Source: SXRF01 sp038043465 (lineage in GTDB: Bacteria > Pseudomonadota > Alphaproteobacteria > Rickettsiales > SXRF01). From it: DNA of 64,000 nucleotides. The position numbers and the translations under genes were made by a program. Of the stretch, positions 50,077-59,700 are shown piece by piece (the first letter of the stretch is position 1; each line of letters begins with the position of its first letter). The notes beneath the pieces were generated by a model. It was not told the DNA's origin. It did not search any database and saw nothing but the letters and a program-made list of their open reading frames with translations. The stretch spans positions 1 to 64,000 of the forward strand of contig JBBTBX010000021.1 of the NCBI GenBank assembly GCA_038043465.1, in the 5' to 3' direction.

Positions 50077-50589
50077 ATGTTACGATTAAATCTTCAAAAA
50101 AAACCGTATTGGCTCGATTTGCCTGCCGATGTGAAGCTCAAGGTGCGGCCACTTTCCACCGCTATCATGAGTGCGGCGCAATCTTCCGTAATCAAGCAGA
50201 TCACCGACTGGCGGCAAGAACGTAAATCCCGCCTTGAAGTGGGCGCAGATGTCTCCGATTTGCCTAATGTGGATGACGAAGAAACCCGCCACGGGCTTTC
50301 GGAAGCGTTGCTTATCAAGGCAATGGCACGCGGCGCGGTGATCGAGTGGCAAGGCGTATTGAACAGCGTTGGCGATGCGCCTGCGGTGGTGAATGACCAG
50401 GCCGTGAACGATCTCATGGATATTTGGTTCATCGCGCAGGATTTCTGGAAGAAATACACCGCTTCACTTTCCCTGCTGGACGCGGAGGGAAACGTCTCTG
50501 GGCTCGTTGTAAATGGCACTTCGGCGGCGGGTCAGGATATTGCAGAACATGCCACGACGAAGCCCTCCCGTGCAGCAAAGGCGAGCTAA
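50077..50589 (+). CDS. Tail assembly chaperone-like protein
   Basis: A 170-residue protein between the tube and tape-measure genes, the position of lambda gpG. WLDLPADVKLKVRPLSTAIM near the start and ALLIKAMARGAVIEWQGVLN in the middle resemble the first open frame of tail chaperones. A strong AGGAGG precedes the ATG. A second open frame continues after it in the -1 phase (50640-50879), as in lambda G-T, but I see no convincing slippery heptamer. Confidence 0.7.
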   Translation: MLRLNLQKKPYWLDLPADVKLKVRPLSTAIMSAAQSSVIKQITDWRQERKSRLEVGADVSDLPNVDDEETRHGLSEALLIKAMARGAVIEWQGVLNSVGDAPAVVNDQAVNDLMDIWFIAQDFWKKYTASLSLLDAEGNVSGLVVNGTSAAGQDIAEHATTKPSRAAKAS

Positions 50590-50639
50590 ACGAAACGGGC
50601 GAGCCGTTATGCCCCTACATCAAAAGCGAACCGCATTCG

Positions 50640-50879
50640 ATGGAAGGGTTCGAGGCATGGGAAGTGCTGCTTCGGTGTAGCGGTCAGTTCAAACTTTATC
50701 CCAGCGGCAAGATCGCAGGGTTCGACATTCCAACCATTTTAAGCGTGACCCATGTGCTTGGCTACGAGCCGCGAGCACTCTTGCTTCTGCTCGACTATGC
50801 CGAGGCTGGGTTGCACGAGGCAATTCGCGATCATGGCAACAGCAACGCAGAACATTTCAATCAGGATAGCGGTTCTTGA
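50640..50879 (+). CDS. Second tail-chaperone frame (gpT-like position)
   Basis: A 79-residue frame reading MEGFEAWEVLLRCSGQFKLY, then GFDIPTILSVTHVLGYEPRA and LLDYAEAGLHEAIRD. This matches small phage proteins that follow the chaperone and precede the tape measure. No clear ribosome-binding site is visible. The frame is open upstream in the -1 phase of the previous gene, so it may be made by frameshift as an extension. It overlaps the tape measure by 47 bases. Confidence 0.62.
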   Translation: MEGFEAWEVLLRCSGQFKLYPSGKIAGFDIPTILSVTHVLGYEPRALLLLLDYAEAGLHEAIRDHGNSNAEHFNQDSGS

Positions 50880-53031
50880 CGGCGATAAAACGCGCCGTGA
50901 ATTAACCCTCACTGGTGAAGCGGGACAACGTGCGCTCGCCAAAATCAAAGAAGCCACAGCTCCCGCCAGCAAGTCGCTGGTGGCGGTGAATGTGGTGAGC
51001 GAGCAAGTTCGCTATGGTATGGAAAACCTTGCAGGCGGCACGGGTTCGCTCGGGGCAAGCCTCACGCGGCTTGGTCCCGTTGGGCTGGCCGCCGCCGCTG
51101 TCATTGGCACGCTCGGCCTTGCAGTTGCTGGTGGGATCAAAGAGTTTAAGGAAGCCGAGCAAGCCCTTAACCAACTAAACGCTGCCCTTAAAGCGACCGA
51201 TTTCACCGCCGGTGTGACCGCACAGGAAATCACCGCGCTTGGTGAGGCGGTGGAAGGCAACACGCTCTTTAAGAAAGAGGATATTCAGCAAGCTGCTGCC
51301 TCGCTGGTATCTTTCCAAAACGTCGCAGGTGAGACTTTCACCCGTGCGCTGAAGCTATCTGCTGACTTAGCAGTGCGTCTTGGAACGGATGTGCCTTCCG
51401 CCGCCGATATGTTGGGCAAAGCGTTGGAGTCACCCGAAGAAGGGCTTGGCAGGCTGGCGCGGAAGTTTTCTGACCTGTCACCCACCCAGAAAGAGGTGAT
51501 CGAGAACTTCGTTAAACAGGGTGATATTGCTTCGGCGCAGGCTGTCATCCTTGAGCATTTGGAAGAAAAAACTAGAGGGCTGGCGGACGCGCAGGCGCAA
51601 GGCTTAACGGGTGCAGCTAACCAGCTGGGGGATGCGTGGGATGATTTGCTGGAATCCTTCGGGCGCACCATCAGTGAATCGGGTGCGGCGCAAGTCAGCC
51701 TGAATCTGCTCACCAAAGCGGTGCGCGGTTTACAAGAAGCGTTAAACCCCACCCGCGATCAGCAAAAAAGCCAACTTGAAGAAGAAATTGCCGATTTGCA
51801 AAATAGCTTCGGCACCAAGCTCGACATTGCCGTGCTGGGCAGTGCGCCTGGTCTTGAGGCTAAAAAACGCGAACTGCAAAAGATTAACGATGAGATTGCC
51901 GCCGAGCAAAAGAAAGCTGATGAAGATATACAAAACGCACGCACGGCCGCTGAGAAAGCAGCTGCAGAACGGCGCAATAACCAGCTGCTTGAACTTCAGA
52001 AGAAATATTTGAAGGAATATGAGGATGTAACGCTCACCGCGAGCCAAAAAATCCTGCGGGATGCGGAAGAACGCCGCAAGCAGATCCTCGCGCTCAATAA
52101 AGGGGATGCAAATAGCGAATCCGCACGGGAGGCATTGGCCGCGCTGAATGCTTCCACCAAGGCAAAGCTGGCCGATGCTAACAAAACGACGGCAAAATCT
52201 TCAGGCAGCACAAAGGATGATAGCGAGGAAAACCGTAAACGCGCCATTCAGGAAGTGAACCGTGCGCTATTGCAGACCAAGCCTTCCTACGATTTGGCGA
52301 AACAGGCACTGGATGAGTGGAAAGAAAAGCTGATCGAAAATCTCGGCGGCGCGACCGAAGCAAACCAGGAATATATCGACAAAATCGAACAGATTTACTC
52401 GGTAAAGCTCAAAGAGATTTACAACAAGTCCTTGCTCGATAGCGATAAATGGGAGGATGGCGCAAGCCGTGCGCTCAAACGCTATGCCGATGAAGCCACC
52501 AACGCAGCCAAAAATGCGGAGGATTTATTCGGCAGCGCGGCCACCAAGGTGGAGGACACGCTGGTGGATATGGTCACCAGTGGCGAGTTTTCCTTCAAGA
52601 AGCTGGGTGATCTGGTGCAGTCCATCGAGCAGGACATTTTGCGGATGTTCATTCGTCAGCAAATCACGGGACCGATTGCGGGTGCGCTGGGTGATTTTGC
52701 CAAGGGCAGCGGTGGTGACATTTTCGGCAGTATCTTCGGCAGCCTGTTCCATGATGGAGGTGTGGTCGGTGTTTCGGGTGTTTCCCGCCGCGCTGTGCCT
52801 GCCTATGCGTTCGCGGGTGCGCCGCGCTTCCATAATGGCCTGATGCCCGACGAGTTCCCTGCCATTTTGCAAAAGGGTGAAACCGTACTGCCCAAAAACA
52901 CCAAAATGGGCGGCAACAACATCACCTTCAACATCACCACCCCGAACGCGCAGAGCTTCATGGAAAGCCAAGGGCAAATCATGAGTAAGCTCGCCGCGCA
53001 GATGGGGCGGCATAAAGCGAGGAACGGATAA
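50833..53031 (+). CDS. Tail tape measure protein
   Basis: A 732-residue tape measure protein that sets tail length and helps DNA exit. The N-terminal two thirds are helical, with a hydrophobic segment LAAAAVIGTLGLAVAGGI near residue 80 and long coiled coil (DEIAAEQKKADEDIQNARTA and beyond) around residues 340-420. The C-terminus DEFPAILQKGETVLPKNTK, then SFMESQGQIMSKLAAQM, is typical of lambda-type H proteins. It starts within the preceding gene. Confidence 0.92.
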   Translation: MATATQNISIRIAVLDGDKTRRELTLTGEAGQRALAKIKEATAPASKSLVAVNVVSEQVRYGMENLAGGTGSLGASLTRLGPVGLAAAAVIGTLGLAVAGGIKEFKEAEQALNQLNAALKATDFTAGVTAQEITALGEAVEGNTLFKKEDIQQAAASLVSFQNVAGETFTRALKLSADLAVRLGTDVPSAADMLGKALESPEEGLGRLARKFSDLSPTQKEVIENFVKQGDIASAQAVILEHLEEKTRGLADAQAQGLTGAANQLGDAWDDLLESFGRTISESGAAQVSLNLLTKAVRGLQEALNPTRDQQKSQLEEEIADLQNSFGTKLDIAVLGSAPGLEAKKRELQKINDEIAAEQKKADEDIQNARTAAEKAAAERRNNQLLELQKKYLKEYEDVTLTASQKILRDAEERRKQILALNKGDANSESAREALAALNASTKAKLADANKTTAKSSGSTKDDSEENRKRAIQEVNRALLQTKPSYDLAKQALDEWKEKLIENLGGATEANQEYIDKIEQIYSVKLKEIYNKSLLDSDKWEDGASRALKRYADEATNAAKNAEDLFGSAATKVEDTLVDMVTSGEFSFKKLGDLVQSIEQDILRMFIRQQITGPIAGALGDFAKGSGGDIFGSIFGSLFHDGGVVGVSGVSRRAVPAYAFAGAPRFHNGLMPDEFPAILQKGETVLPKNTKMGGNNITFNITTPNAQSFMESQGQIMSKLAAQMGRHKARNG

Positions 53032-53633
53032 TGCCAACATTTCATGAAGTGCAGTTCCCGCCGAAAATCGCTTATGGCGCAAGCGGCGGGGCGGAGTTCA
53101 ACACCAGTATCACCACCACCTTTTCAGGATTCGAGCAGCGCAATGTGAATTGGCAAAAAGCGCGTGGCCGCTGGGATGTCTCGACGGGGCTTAAAAGCAA
53201 AGCCGACATGGATGCGCTGCAAGCCTTCTTCCGCGCACGTTTCGGCAAAGCCTATGGTTTTCGCTTCAAGGATTGGAGCGATTACCAGGCGGTGGGGCAA
53301 ACGCTCGGCACGGGCAACGGTTCGCTGACTACCTTTCAGCTGAACAAAACCTATACCAGCGGCAGCAACAGCTATGTGCGGGAAATTAAGAAGCCCGTGT
53401 CAGGCACGGTGAAAATCTACCTGGGCGGCGTGCTGCAAGGCTCGGGCTACTCGGTGGATCACACCACGGGCGTGGTGACGTTTTCTTCCGCTCCTGGTGC
53501 GGGTGTGATTGTGAGCAGCGATTTTGATTTCGATGTGCCTGTGCGCTTCGACACCGACACGCTTGCCGTGCGTGCCGACGGACCAGGCTTTTTTGTGTGG
53601 GATTCCATCCCGATTGTGGAGATACGCTTATGA
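53031..53633 (+). CDS. DUF2460 (GTA gp12-like) distal tail protein
   Basis: A 200-residue protein of the TIGR02217/DUF2460 family, the gene transfer agent distal tail protein. FHEVQFPPKIAYGASGGAEF, ARGRWDVSTGLKSKADMDAL, FRARFGKAYGFRFKDWSDYQ and VPVRFDTDTLAVRADGPG are all characteristic. It shares one base with the tape measure and overlaps DUF2163 (ATGA). It begins the tail-tip group shared with RcGTA-like phages. Confidence 0.93.
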   Translation: MPTFHEVQFPPKIAYGASGGAEFNTSITTTFSGFEQRNVNWQKARGRWDVSTGLKSKADMDALQAFFRARFGKAYGFRFKDWSDYQAVGQTLGTGNGSLTTFQLNKTYTSGSNSYVREIKKPVSGTVKIYLGGVLQGSGYSVDHTTGVVTFSSAPGAGVIVSSDFDFDVPVRFDTDTLAVRADGPGFFVWDSIPIVEIRL

Positions 53634-54490
53634 GAACCGCTTCAAGCAATATGGCCGCGCATCTGGCGGGTGAAGTCACCAGCCTTGCCGTGTGCTGGAA
53701 ACTCACGCTGGTGGGTGGCACGGTGATGGGCTTCACGGATCACACCTCCGACCTGACCGTGAGCAGCCAGCTTTACAAAGCCGCGACGGGCTTTTCCCCC
53801 ACGAGCGTGGAAACCAAAGACAAGTTCAGCGTCGATAACCTCGATGTGGCAGGAATCCTTGACGCGGCGGCAATCACCGAAGCCGACATCATGGCGGGGA
53901 AATATGATTTCGCCGAAATTGAAATCTTCATGGTGAACGTCACCGACCTTTCGCAAGGCATCATCACGCATCGGCGCGGCTGGCTTGGGGAAGTGACACT
54001 CAAGAACGGGCAATTTGTCGCCGAGGTGCGCGGGCTGGCGCAGAAACTGAGCCAGAACATCGTGGAACTCTATAGCCCCACATGCCGCGCCATCTTTGGT
54101 GATGGACGCTGCAAAGCCAACCTTGCCAGCTACACGGTGGGCGGGAGTGTCAATACTGTCAGTAGCAGGCAGGTGTTTATCAGCAATTCCATGACGCAGG
54201 CGGCTGGGTATTTCTCGGGCGGCGAAGTGGTGTGGCTGACGGGTGCAAACGCTGGTCGTCGCATGGAAATCAAAGAGTTCTCGAACAAGCAATTCACCCT
54301 TGTGTTGCCCATGCCCAACAATGTGACGGTGGGCGACACCTTCAACGCGATAGCAGGCTGTGACAAAACTATCAGCACCTGCATCGCCAAGTTCAACAAT
54401 GCCGTGAACTTTCGCGGCGAGCCTTACGTCCCAGGCATGGACAAGATGCTCGCCACCGCAGCCACGGCCAATGATTTGCAGCGCGTATAA
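53630..54490 (+). CDS. DUF2163 (GTA gp13-like) tail hub protein
   Basis: A 286-residue protein of the TIGR02218/DUF2163 family. AVCWKLTLVGGTVMGFTDHT near residue 23, YSPTCRAIFGDGRCKANLAS with conserved cysteines near residue 150, and CIAKFNNAVNFRGEPYVPGM at the end match the GTA hub protein that carries an iron-sulfur-like Cys set. In GTA clusters the next gene is the NlpC/P60 peptidase; here a Fic gene has been inserted between them. Confidence 0.92.
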   Translation: MRTASSNMAAHLAGEVTSLAVCWKLTLVGGTVMGFTDHTSDLTVSSQLYKAATGFSPTSVETKDKFSVDNLDVAGILDAAAITEADIMAGKYDFAEIEIFMVNVTDLSQGIITHRRGWLGEVTLKNGQFVAEVRGLAQKLSQNIVELYSPTCRAIFGDGRCKANLASYTVGGSVNTVSSRQVFISNSMTQAAGYFSGGEVVWLTGANAGRRMEIKEFSNKQFTLVLPMPNNVTVGDTFNAIAGCDKTISTCIAKFNNAVNFRGEPYVPGMDKMLATAATANDLQRV

Positions 54491-54546
54491 CGACAAAACA
54501 GTAACAAGGAATAAGATTGATTTTTATCAGATAATTAACCGCCTTC

Positions 54547-54581
54547 ATTGCAATTTCGAACTTCAAGTTGGGAATTGCAAT
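54547..54581. promoter_or_regulatory. 35-bp inverted repeat upstream of the Fic gene
   Basis: ATTGCAATT (54547-54555) and AATTGCAAT (54573-54581) are perfect inverted arms, with AACTT-C-AAGTT nested inside. The symmetry suggests a protein-binding site or a long hairpin that separates the tail operon from the fic promoter. No U-run follows. Confidence 0.55.
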
Positions 54582-54630
54582 AAAGATACGATATATTTCT
54601 CTATAAACCCCATTTTATTGCATAAAGTGC

Positions 54631-54659
54631 TTTATTATCCCCGAATTATTGCGTATAAT
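54631..54659 (+). promoter_or_regulatory. Candidate fic promoter overlapped by a palindrome
   Basis: TATAAT at 54654-54659 is a perfect -10 element; TTTATT 17 bases upstream (54631-54636) is a weak -35. CCCCGAATTAT-TGCG-TATAATGGGG (54638-54663) is a near-palindrome over the -10 and would serve as an operator. The DNA here is far more AT-rich than the tail genes on both sides. It supports a separately controlled gene. Confidence 0.6.
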
Positions 54660-54678
54660 GGGGTATGGAGTGAGGTTT

Positions 54679-56181
54679 ATGCCCGATTTGTCGCCAAAGC
54701 TGCCCGAGGTGATTGTTTCCGACGCGACGACGACGGAGATGGTTTCGCGCAGTGTAAAAAGCGGAAAGCTGCGAAAGCTGGCTTCCCGTCTTTATACGAC
54801 CAATTTGACCGATGCACCAGAAGCGATTGTGAAACGCAATCTCTGGCAGATTATCGGGCAGTTTGTGCCAGAAGCCTTGATTGCGGATCGCACCGCCTTG
54901 GAATTGAAGCCCGCGCCAGACGGTTCGATATTCATTATCTCGGATCGCAAGCGGGATATTGAACTACCTGGTGTCACTATCAGGTCGCGCAAAGGCGTTG
55001 CACCATTGCCAGATGACAAGCCGTTCATGGATGGCTTGCGTCTTTGTTCGCAGGCTCGGGCGTATTTGGAAAATATGCGTATCTCACGCCCACGAGAAGG
55101 CAGCGCACCGCGCACGCTTTCGCGGCAGGAGATTGAAGAAAAACTGGATGTGATTCTTAGACGTTCTGGTGATGCGGCGGTAAAGCAGCTGCGTGATGAG
55201 GCACGCAAACTTTCGCGCACGCTGGAGTTAGAAAAAGAATTCAAGCAGCTGGATGATTTGATAGGCACATTACTCGGCACACGCGATGAACCTGTAGTGT
55301 CAAAAACAGGTATCGCACGCAAAAAGGGAGAGCCTTACGACCCTGACCGCCTGCAATTATTTGAAGTTCTGCACCGCGCCTTGCATGAAACACCGCCGAT
55401 CACGCGGCCTGCGCCCGTGGTCACGGAGACACTTGCATTTTACGAAGCCTATTTCTCAAACTTCATTGAAGGCACTGAATTTGCCGTCAGTGAAGCGGAA
55501 GAAATTGTCTTTGAGGGCAAAGTGCCAAATGACCGTCCTGCCGACGCGCATGACGTTCTGGGAACCTATCAGATTGTTGCCGATACCAAAGAGATGCAGA
55601 GAATACCGAAGCGTTTTGAGGATTTCCTGACGCTTCTGAAACAGCGTCATGCGGTTATCATGGCGAAGCGGCCTGAGAAATTGCCAGGGCGGTTCAAGGT
55701 AGAAGGCAACCGTGCAGGCAGCACATTGTTTGTTACACCTGAACTGGTGGAAGGTACGCTGAAAAAAGGATTCGAGCTTTATCAAAGCCTTGATGCGCCA
55801 TTTCATCGCGCCGTATTTATGATGTTTCTGGTGGCCGAAGTGCATCCCTTCGCGGATGGCAACGGACGTATAGCACGCATTATGATGAACGCGGAATTGG
55901 TGGCAGGAAACGAGCAGCGCATTATCGTGCCGACGGTTTATCGGAACAACTATCTGGTAGCACTCAAGGCACTGACACATAATGGGCAGCCGCAAGCCCT
56001 GGTGCGCACGCTTGATTTCGCACAGCGTTACACGGGCAAAGTGGATTGGAGCGACAAGCATATCAGCCAGCGCATTCTGGAAGCCACCCATGCGTTTGTT
56101 GATCCGACGGAAGCAGATTTACAGGGCATACGATTGACGTTGCCCGATGACACGCTGATTGCCGACATCAAGGCCAGCTAG
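54679..56181 (+). CDS. Fic-family AMP-transferase with N-terminal winged-helix-like domain
   Basis: A 500-residue Fic protein. The N-terminal part (MVSRSVKSGKLRKLASRLYT) looks like the AbiEi-type winged-helix domain found in TA regulators. Near residue 260, SNFIEG fits the inhibitory motif [S/T]xxxE[G/N] placed before the Fic core (class II). The Fic motif HPFADGNGRIAR is complete near residue 389, so the enzyme should AMPylate once released. The start is the first ATG after the -10 box, with GGAG upstream. Own promoter and terminator mark it as a moron. Confidence 0.9.
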   Translation: MPDLSPKLPEVIVSDATTTEMVSRSVKSGKLRKLASRLYTTNLTDAPEAIVKRNLWQIIGQFVPEALIADRTALELKPAPDGSIFIISDRKRDIELPGVTIRSRKGVAPLPDDKPFMDGLRLCSQARAYLENMRISRPREGSAPRTLSRQEIEEKLDVILRRSGDAAVKQLRDEARKLSRTLELEKEFKQLDDLIGTLLGTRDEPVVSKTGIARKKGEPYDPDRLQLFEVLHRALHETPPITRPAPVVTETLAFYEAYFSNFIEGTEFAVSEAEEIVFEGKVPNDRPADAHDVLGTYQIVADTKEMQRIPKRFEDFLTLLKQRHAVIMAKRPEKLPGRFKVEGNRAGSTLFVTPELVEGTLKKGFELYQSLDAPFHRAVFMMFLVAEVHPFADGNGRIARIMMNAELVAGNEQRIIVPTVYRNNYLVALKALTHNGQPQALVRTLDFAQRYTGKVDWSDKHISQRILEATHAFVDPTEADLQGIRLTLPDDTLIADIKAS

Positions 56182-56211
56182 TCATTTAGCTGCTTATTAT
56201 TAACATTTCAA

Positions 56212-56245
56212 AGCCGCAGAAGCACATGCTTCTCGCGGCTTTTTT
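56212..56245 (+). terminator. Rho-independent terminator after fic
   Basis: AGCCGCAGAAGC-ACAT-GCTTCTCGCGGCT is a 12-bp stem with one bulged C, followed by six T. It closes the fic transcript 30 bases after its stop and just before the peptidase gene. Confidence 0.93.
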
Positions 56246-56264
56246 ATTGTTCAAGGATTACGAC

Positions 56265-56711
56265 ATGCCAGACAGCAACACCATTGTTACCCAAGCCCGA
56301 ACATGGATCGGTACACCGTTTCACCACCAGGCGCGGCTTAAAGGCAAAGGCTGTGATTGCCTCGGCCTGATTGTCGGCGTGGTGGATGAACTGGGCTTGA
56401 AGGATAAGCACGGCCAGCCGCTCGCGGGGTATGACGAGGTGACCTATTCCAAAGAGCCTGACGGCGCGTATCTCACCGAGAAGCTCACGGCGTTGCTGGA
56501 TGAAGTGCCGATAGCCGAAGCGCAGGCAGGTGATCTGGCCTTGTTCAAGGTGCGAGAGAACCCGCAGCACATGGCATTTCTCACCGATTATGAAAACACG
56601 CTGGGGATGGTTCATTCCTACGCGCCAGCCCGTCGGGTGGTGGAACACCGCCTCGATGATGACTGGAAACAACGACTTGTGAAGGTATTCAGATGGCAGC
56701 CATCGTTCTAG
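56265..56711 (+). CDS. Tail NlpC/P60 peptidase (GTA gp14-like)
   Basis: A 148-residue cysteine peptidase of the phage NlpC/P60 type (TIGR02219-like), thought to cut peptidoglycan cross-links during DNA entry. The catalytic Cys is in KGKGCDCLGLIVGV near residue 33 and the His in NPQHMAFLTDY near residue 105. The ATG at 56265 has AAGGA upstream; an earlier in-frame start lies inside the fic terminator. It overlaps the next gene by 19 bases. Confidence 0.92.
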   Translation: MPDSNTIVTQARTWIGTPFHHQARLKGKGCDCLGLIVGVVDELGLKDKHGQPLAGYDEVTYSKEPDGAYLTEKLTALLDEVPIAEAQAGDLALFKVRENPQHMAFLTDYENTLGMVHSYAPARRVVEHRLDDDWKQRLVKVFRWQPSF

Positions 56712-59700
56712 CAGCCGCCGCGAGTTCTGCGGCCTCATCCATCGGCGCGGGTGCATTTGCCGCAGCGTTGGCGGGTGGTGTGGGCGGATATTTGGGCGGC
56801 TTTATTGACCGTTCCATTTTCGGCAGCAAGGCACGCATCAATCAGGAAGGTTCGCGCCTGACGGATTTGATGGTGCAGGCTTCCACCTATGGCAAGTCGA
56901 TACCCGTGGTTTATGGCAACGCCCGTATTGCGGGAAACGTGATCTGGTCGCGCCCGATTCAGGAGCATGTGACCACGACAACGCAATCCTCGGGTGGTGG
57001 TAAAGGTGGCGGCGGTGGCGGAAGCGTGGAAACCACCACCACGACCTACACCTACACGGCAAGCCTTGCGGTGGCGATTTGTGAAGGCGCGATCAGCGAA
57101 GTGGTGCGCGTATGGGCGGATGCAAAGCAGCTTGACCTGACGGCTGGCAGCTATTCGCTCTATCTCGGTGATGAAACGCAGCTGCCTGACACGTTTATGT
57201 CGTCCTTCTATCCCGCAGGGCAAACGCCAGCCTATCGCGGCACGGCCTATGTGGTGATTAAGGATTTCCCGCTGGGGGATTTCGGCAACCGTATTCCGAA
57301 CTTTACCTTCGAGGTGCGCCGCACGCTGAAAAAGCCCTTCGACCTTGAGGATAAAATCAAGGACATCACCATCATTCCAGGCGCGGGTGAGAATGTTTAC
57401 GACACGGTGGTGCAGGAGAAAACCAGCGGCCAGCAGGATGTATCAGGCAATTTCGTGCAAGGTGGCAAAGTCACCAAAATGAACCTGAACAACCTGAATA
57501 ATAAAGCCGATGTGCTGGTGGCACTCGATAACCTCAAAGCCAACCTGCCCAATGTGGAATGGGTGTCGGTGGTGGTGAACTGGTTTTCGGATTCCGCAGA
57601 TCCTGCGGTGAGCATTATCAAACCAGCGGCGGAGTTTAATAGCCAAGGCGCACGCATTGCGCCCGATGACTGGTCGGTGGCAGGATTTAACCGCAACAAC
57701 GCGCATGTGATTTTAACTTTTCCTGATGGTTCGCCCACTTATGGCGGCACGCCCACGGATAAAAGCATCATTCGCTTGTGCCAGGAATTGAAGGCGCGTG
57801 GCTACAAGGTGCTGTTTTACCCGATGGTGCAAGTGGACACTATCACGCCACAGCCAAAACCGTGGCGCGGCAGGATTATACCGACCAATGCCACCGATGC
57901 GGCTAACTTCTTCACCCGCACCAATGGCTATAATGCTTTCATCACGCACTATGCCAACCTGAACGTGGGCGGCGTATTGCTGAAGAATAATATCGACGCT
58001 TTCATGATCGGCTCGGAATTGGTGGGACTTACCACCTATATGAGCAGCGCGGGTGTATTCCCAGCGGTGACGCAGCTGAAAAGCCTTGCCGCCACGGTGA
58101 AAACCGCCGTCGGCGCAGGTGTGAAAGTGGCTTATGGTGGGGATTGGAGCGAGTATCATTCCGTAAACGGCTGGTATCACCTCGATCCGCTATGGAGCGA
58201 TAGTAATATCGACGTGGTGGCGGTTGATTGCTACTTCCCACTTACGCCCGATTTGCCGCAGGCACAAATTGACTATCAGGCAGTTTATGACGGTTGGACG
58301 CAGGACGAAGGCTGGGATTATTACTGGGACGGCACACGCACCACCAAAACCTTCTATTCAGGCGCAACCTATGCCTGGAAGAACATAAAACACTGGTGGA
58401 ATAGCACCCACACGAATCCTGATGCCAGCGGCACGGCGTGGACGGCCAAGATGAAACCCGTGTGGTTTTCGGAGATTGGCTTTCCTTCGGTGGATGGATG
58501 CGCCAACCAGCCCAACGTGTTCGTTGACCCTGACTCGGTAGAAAGTTTCTATCCTCGGGGTTCGCGCTCGCGGGTGGATTTTCTGGCGCAGCGCACCGCG
58601 CTCGATGCCTCGATTGACTATCTCAATGCGGAGAACGCGCTGGAAGCCAATTTCATTCCGCGTAAGTTCGTGTGGACATGGGATGCACGGCCGTTCCCGT
58701 TTTTCCCTGACCTCGGCTCGGTATGGGCGGATGGGAGCAACTGGAAAACAGGCCACTGGGTGCAAGGCAAGCTGGGGCTTTCGAGCCTTGGGCAGATCGT
58801 CGCCGACCTATTGAAAAAGGTGGGTTACGACAACACCATGTACGACACCAGCCGCCTGACGGATATTGTGTCGGGCTTTATCGTGAGCAACAGGCAAACG
58901 GTGCGTGCCTGTTTGGAGCAATTGGCCTCGGCTTATTTCTTCGACATGGTGGAATCGGACGGGCTGCTGAAGTTCATCAAGCGGGGCAAGGTTTCCAACA
59001 CCACGCTGGATTTCTCGGAACTGATGCCGCGTGATGATGCGATTGATACCTTCACCATCACCCGCACGCAGGAACTGGAATTGCCGCGCCAGGTGGATGT
59101 CATCTATCTGAACCGCACGGCTGACTATCAGGCTGGCACGCAATCCTCGCAGCGGCAAACCGTCAAAGCGGTGGATTATGCCACCGTGAACCTGCCGATT
59201 GTGCTTTCGGATCAGGAAGCCAAGGTGGTGGCGGATGTGACGCTCTACAATGTGTGGGTCGGGCGCGTGCAATACCAGTTCACTGTGCCGCCGAAATATG
59301 CGCTGCTTGAGCCGACCGACGTGATTACCATCACGAAGGATGGCGCGTCGTATGTCATGCGGATCAATTCCACCAAGCTGGTGCGAAACGGGATGCAGGA
59401 ACTCTTAAGCGTGGCCGAAGATGTGTCATCCTATGATTTCTATAATCCCGCAGGTACTGGCACGCCCAACATTCAGCCGCCGACGAGTATTTCCGCCACG
59501 CGGCTGGAACTGCTCGACCTGCCAGCATTCCCCACCGATGCGGTGACGGATGCCTATTTGCGCTATGGCGTGGTGGGCTTGGGCGGGGACTGGACGGGTT
59601 CGGCGGTTTACCGCTCGGATGATGGCGGCGCAAACTATGCCTTGATGCAAACGCTTACGGCGCAGGCAACCATCGGTGCGGTGCTGAATATCATCCCTGC

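Noticed and set aside
53642..54496. A 284-codon open frame on the minus strand opposite DUF2163
   Set aside because: It mirrors the whole DUF2163 gene in a GC-rich region, shows no family motifs, and starts and stops with its host gene; it is an antisense shadow.
54792..55322. A 176-codon minus-strand frame opposite the Fic gene
   Set aside because: It is Ser/Arg-rich without domains and follows the codon periodicity of fic; another shadow.
57713..58180. Several long minus-strand frames opposite the TIM-barrel tail gene
   Set aside because: High GC at third positions of the tail gene keeps antisense frames open; none has recognisable motifs or a ribosome-binding site.
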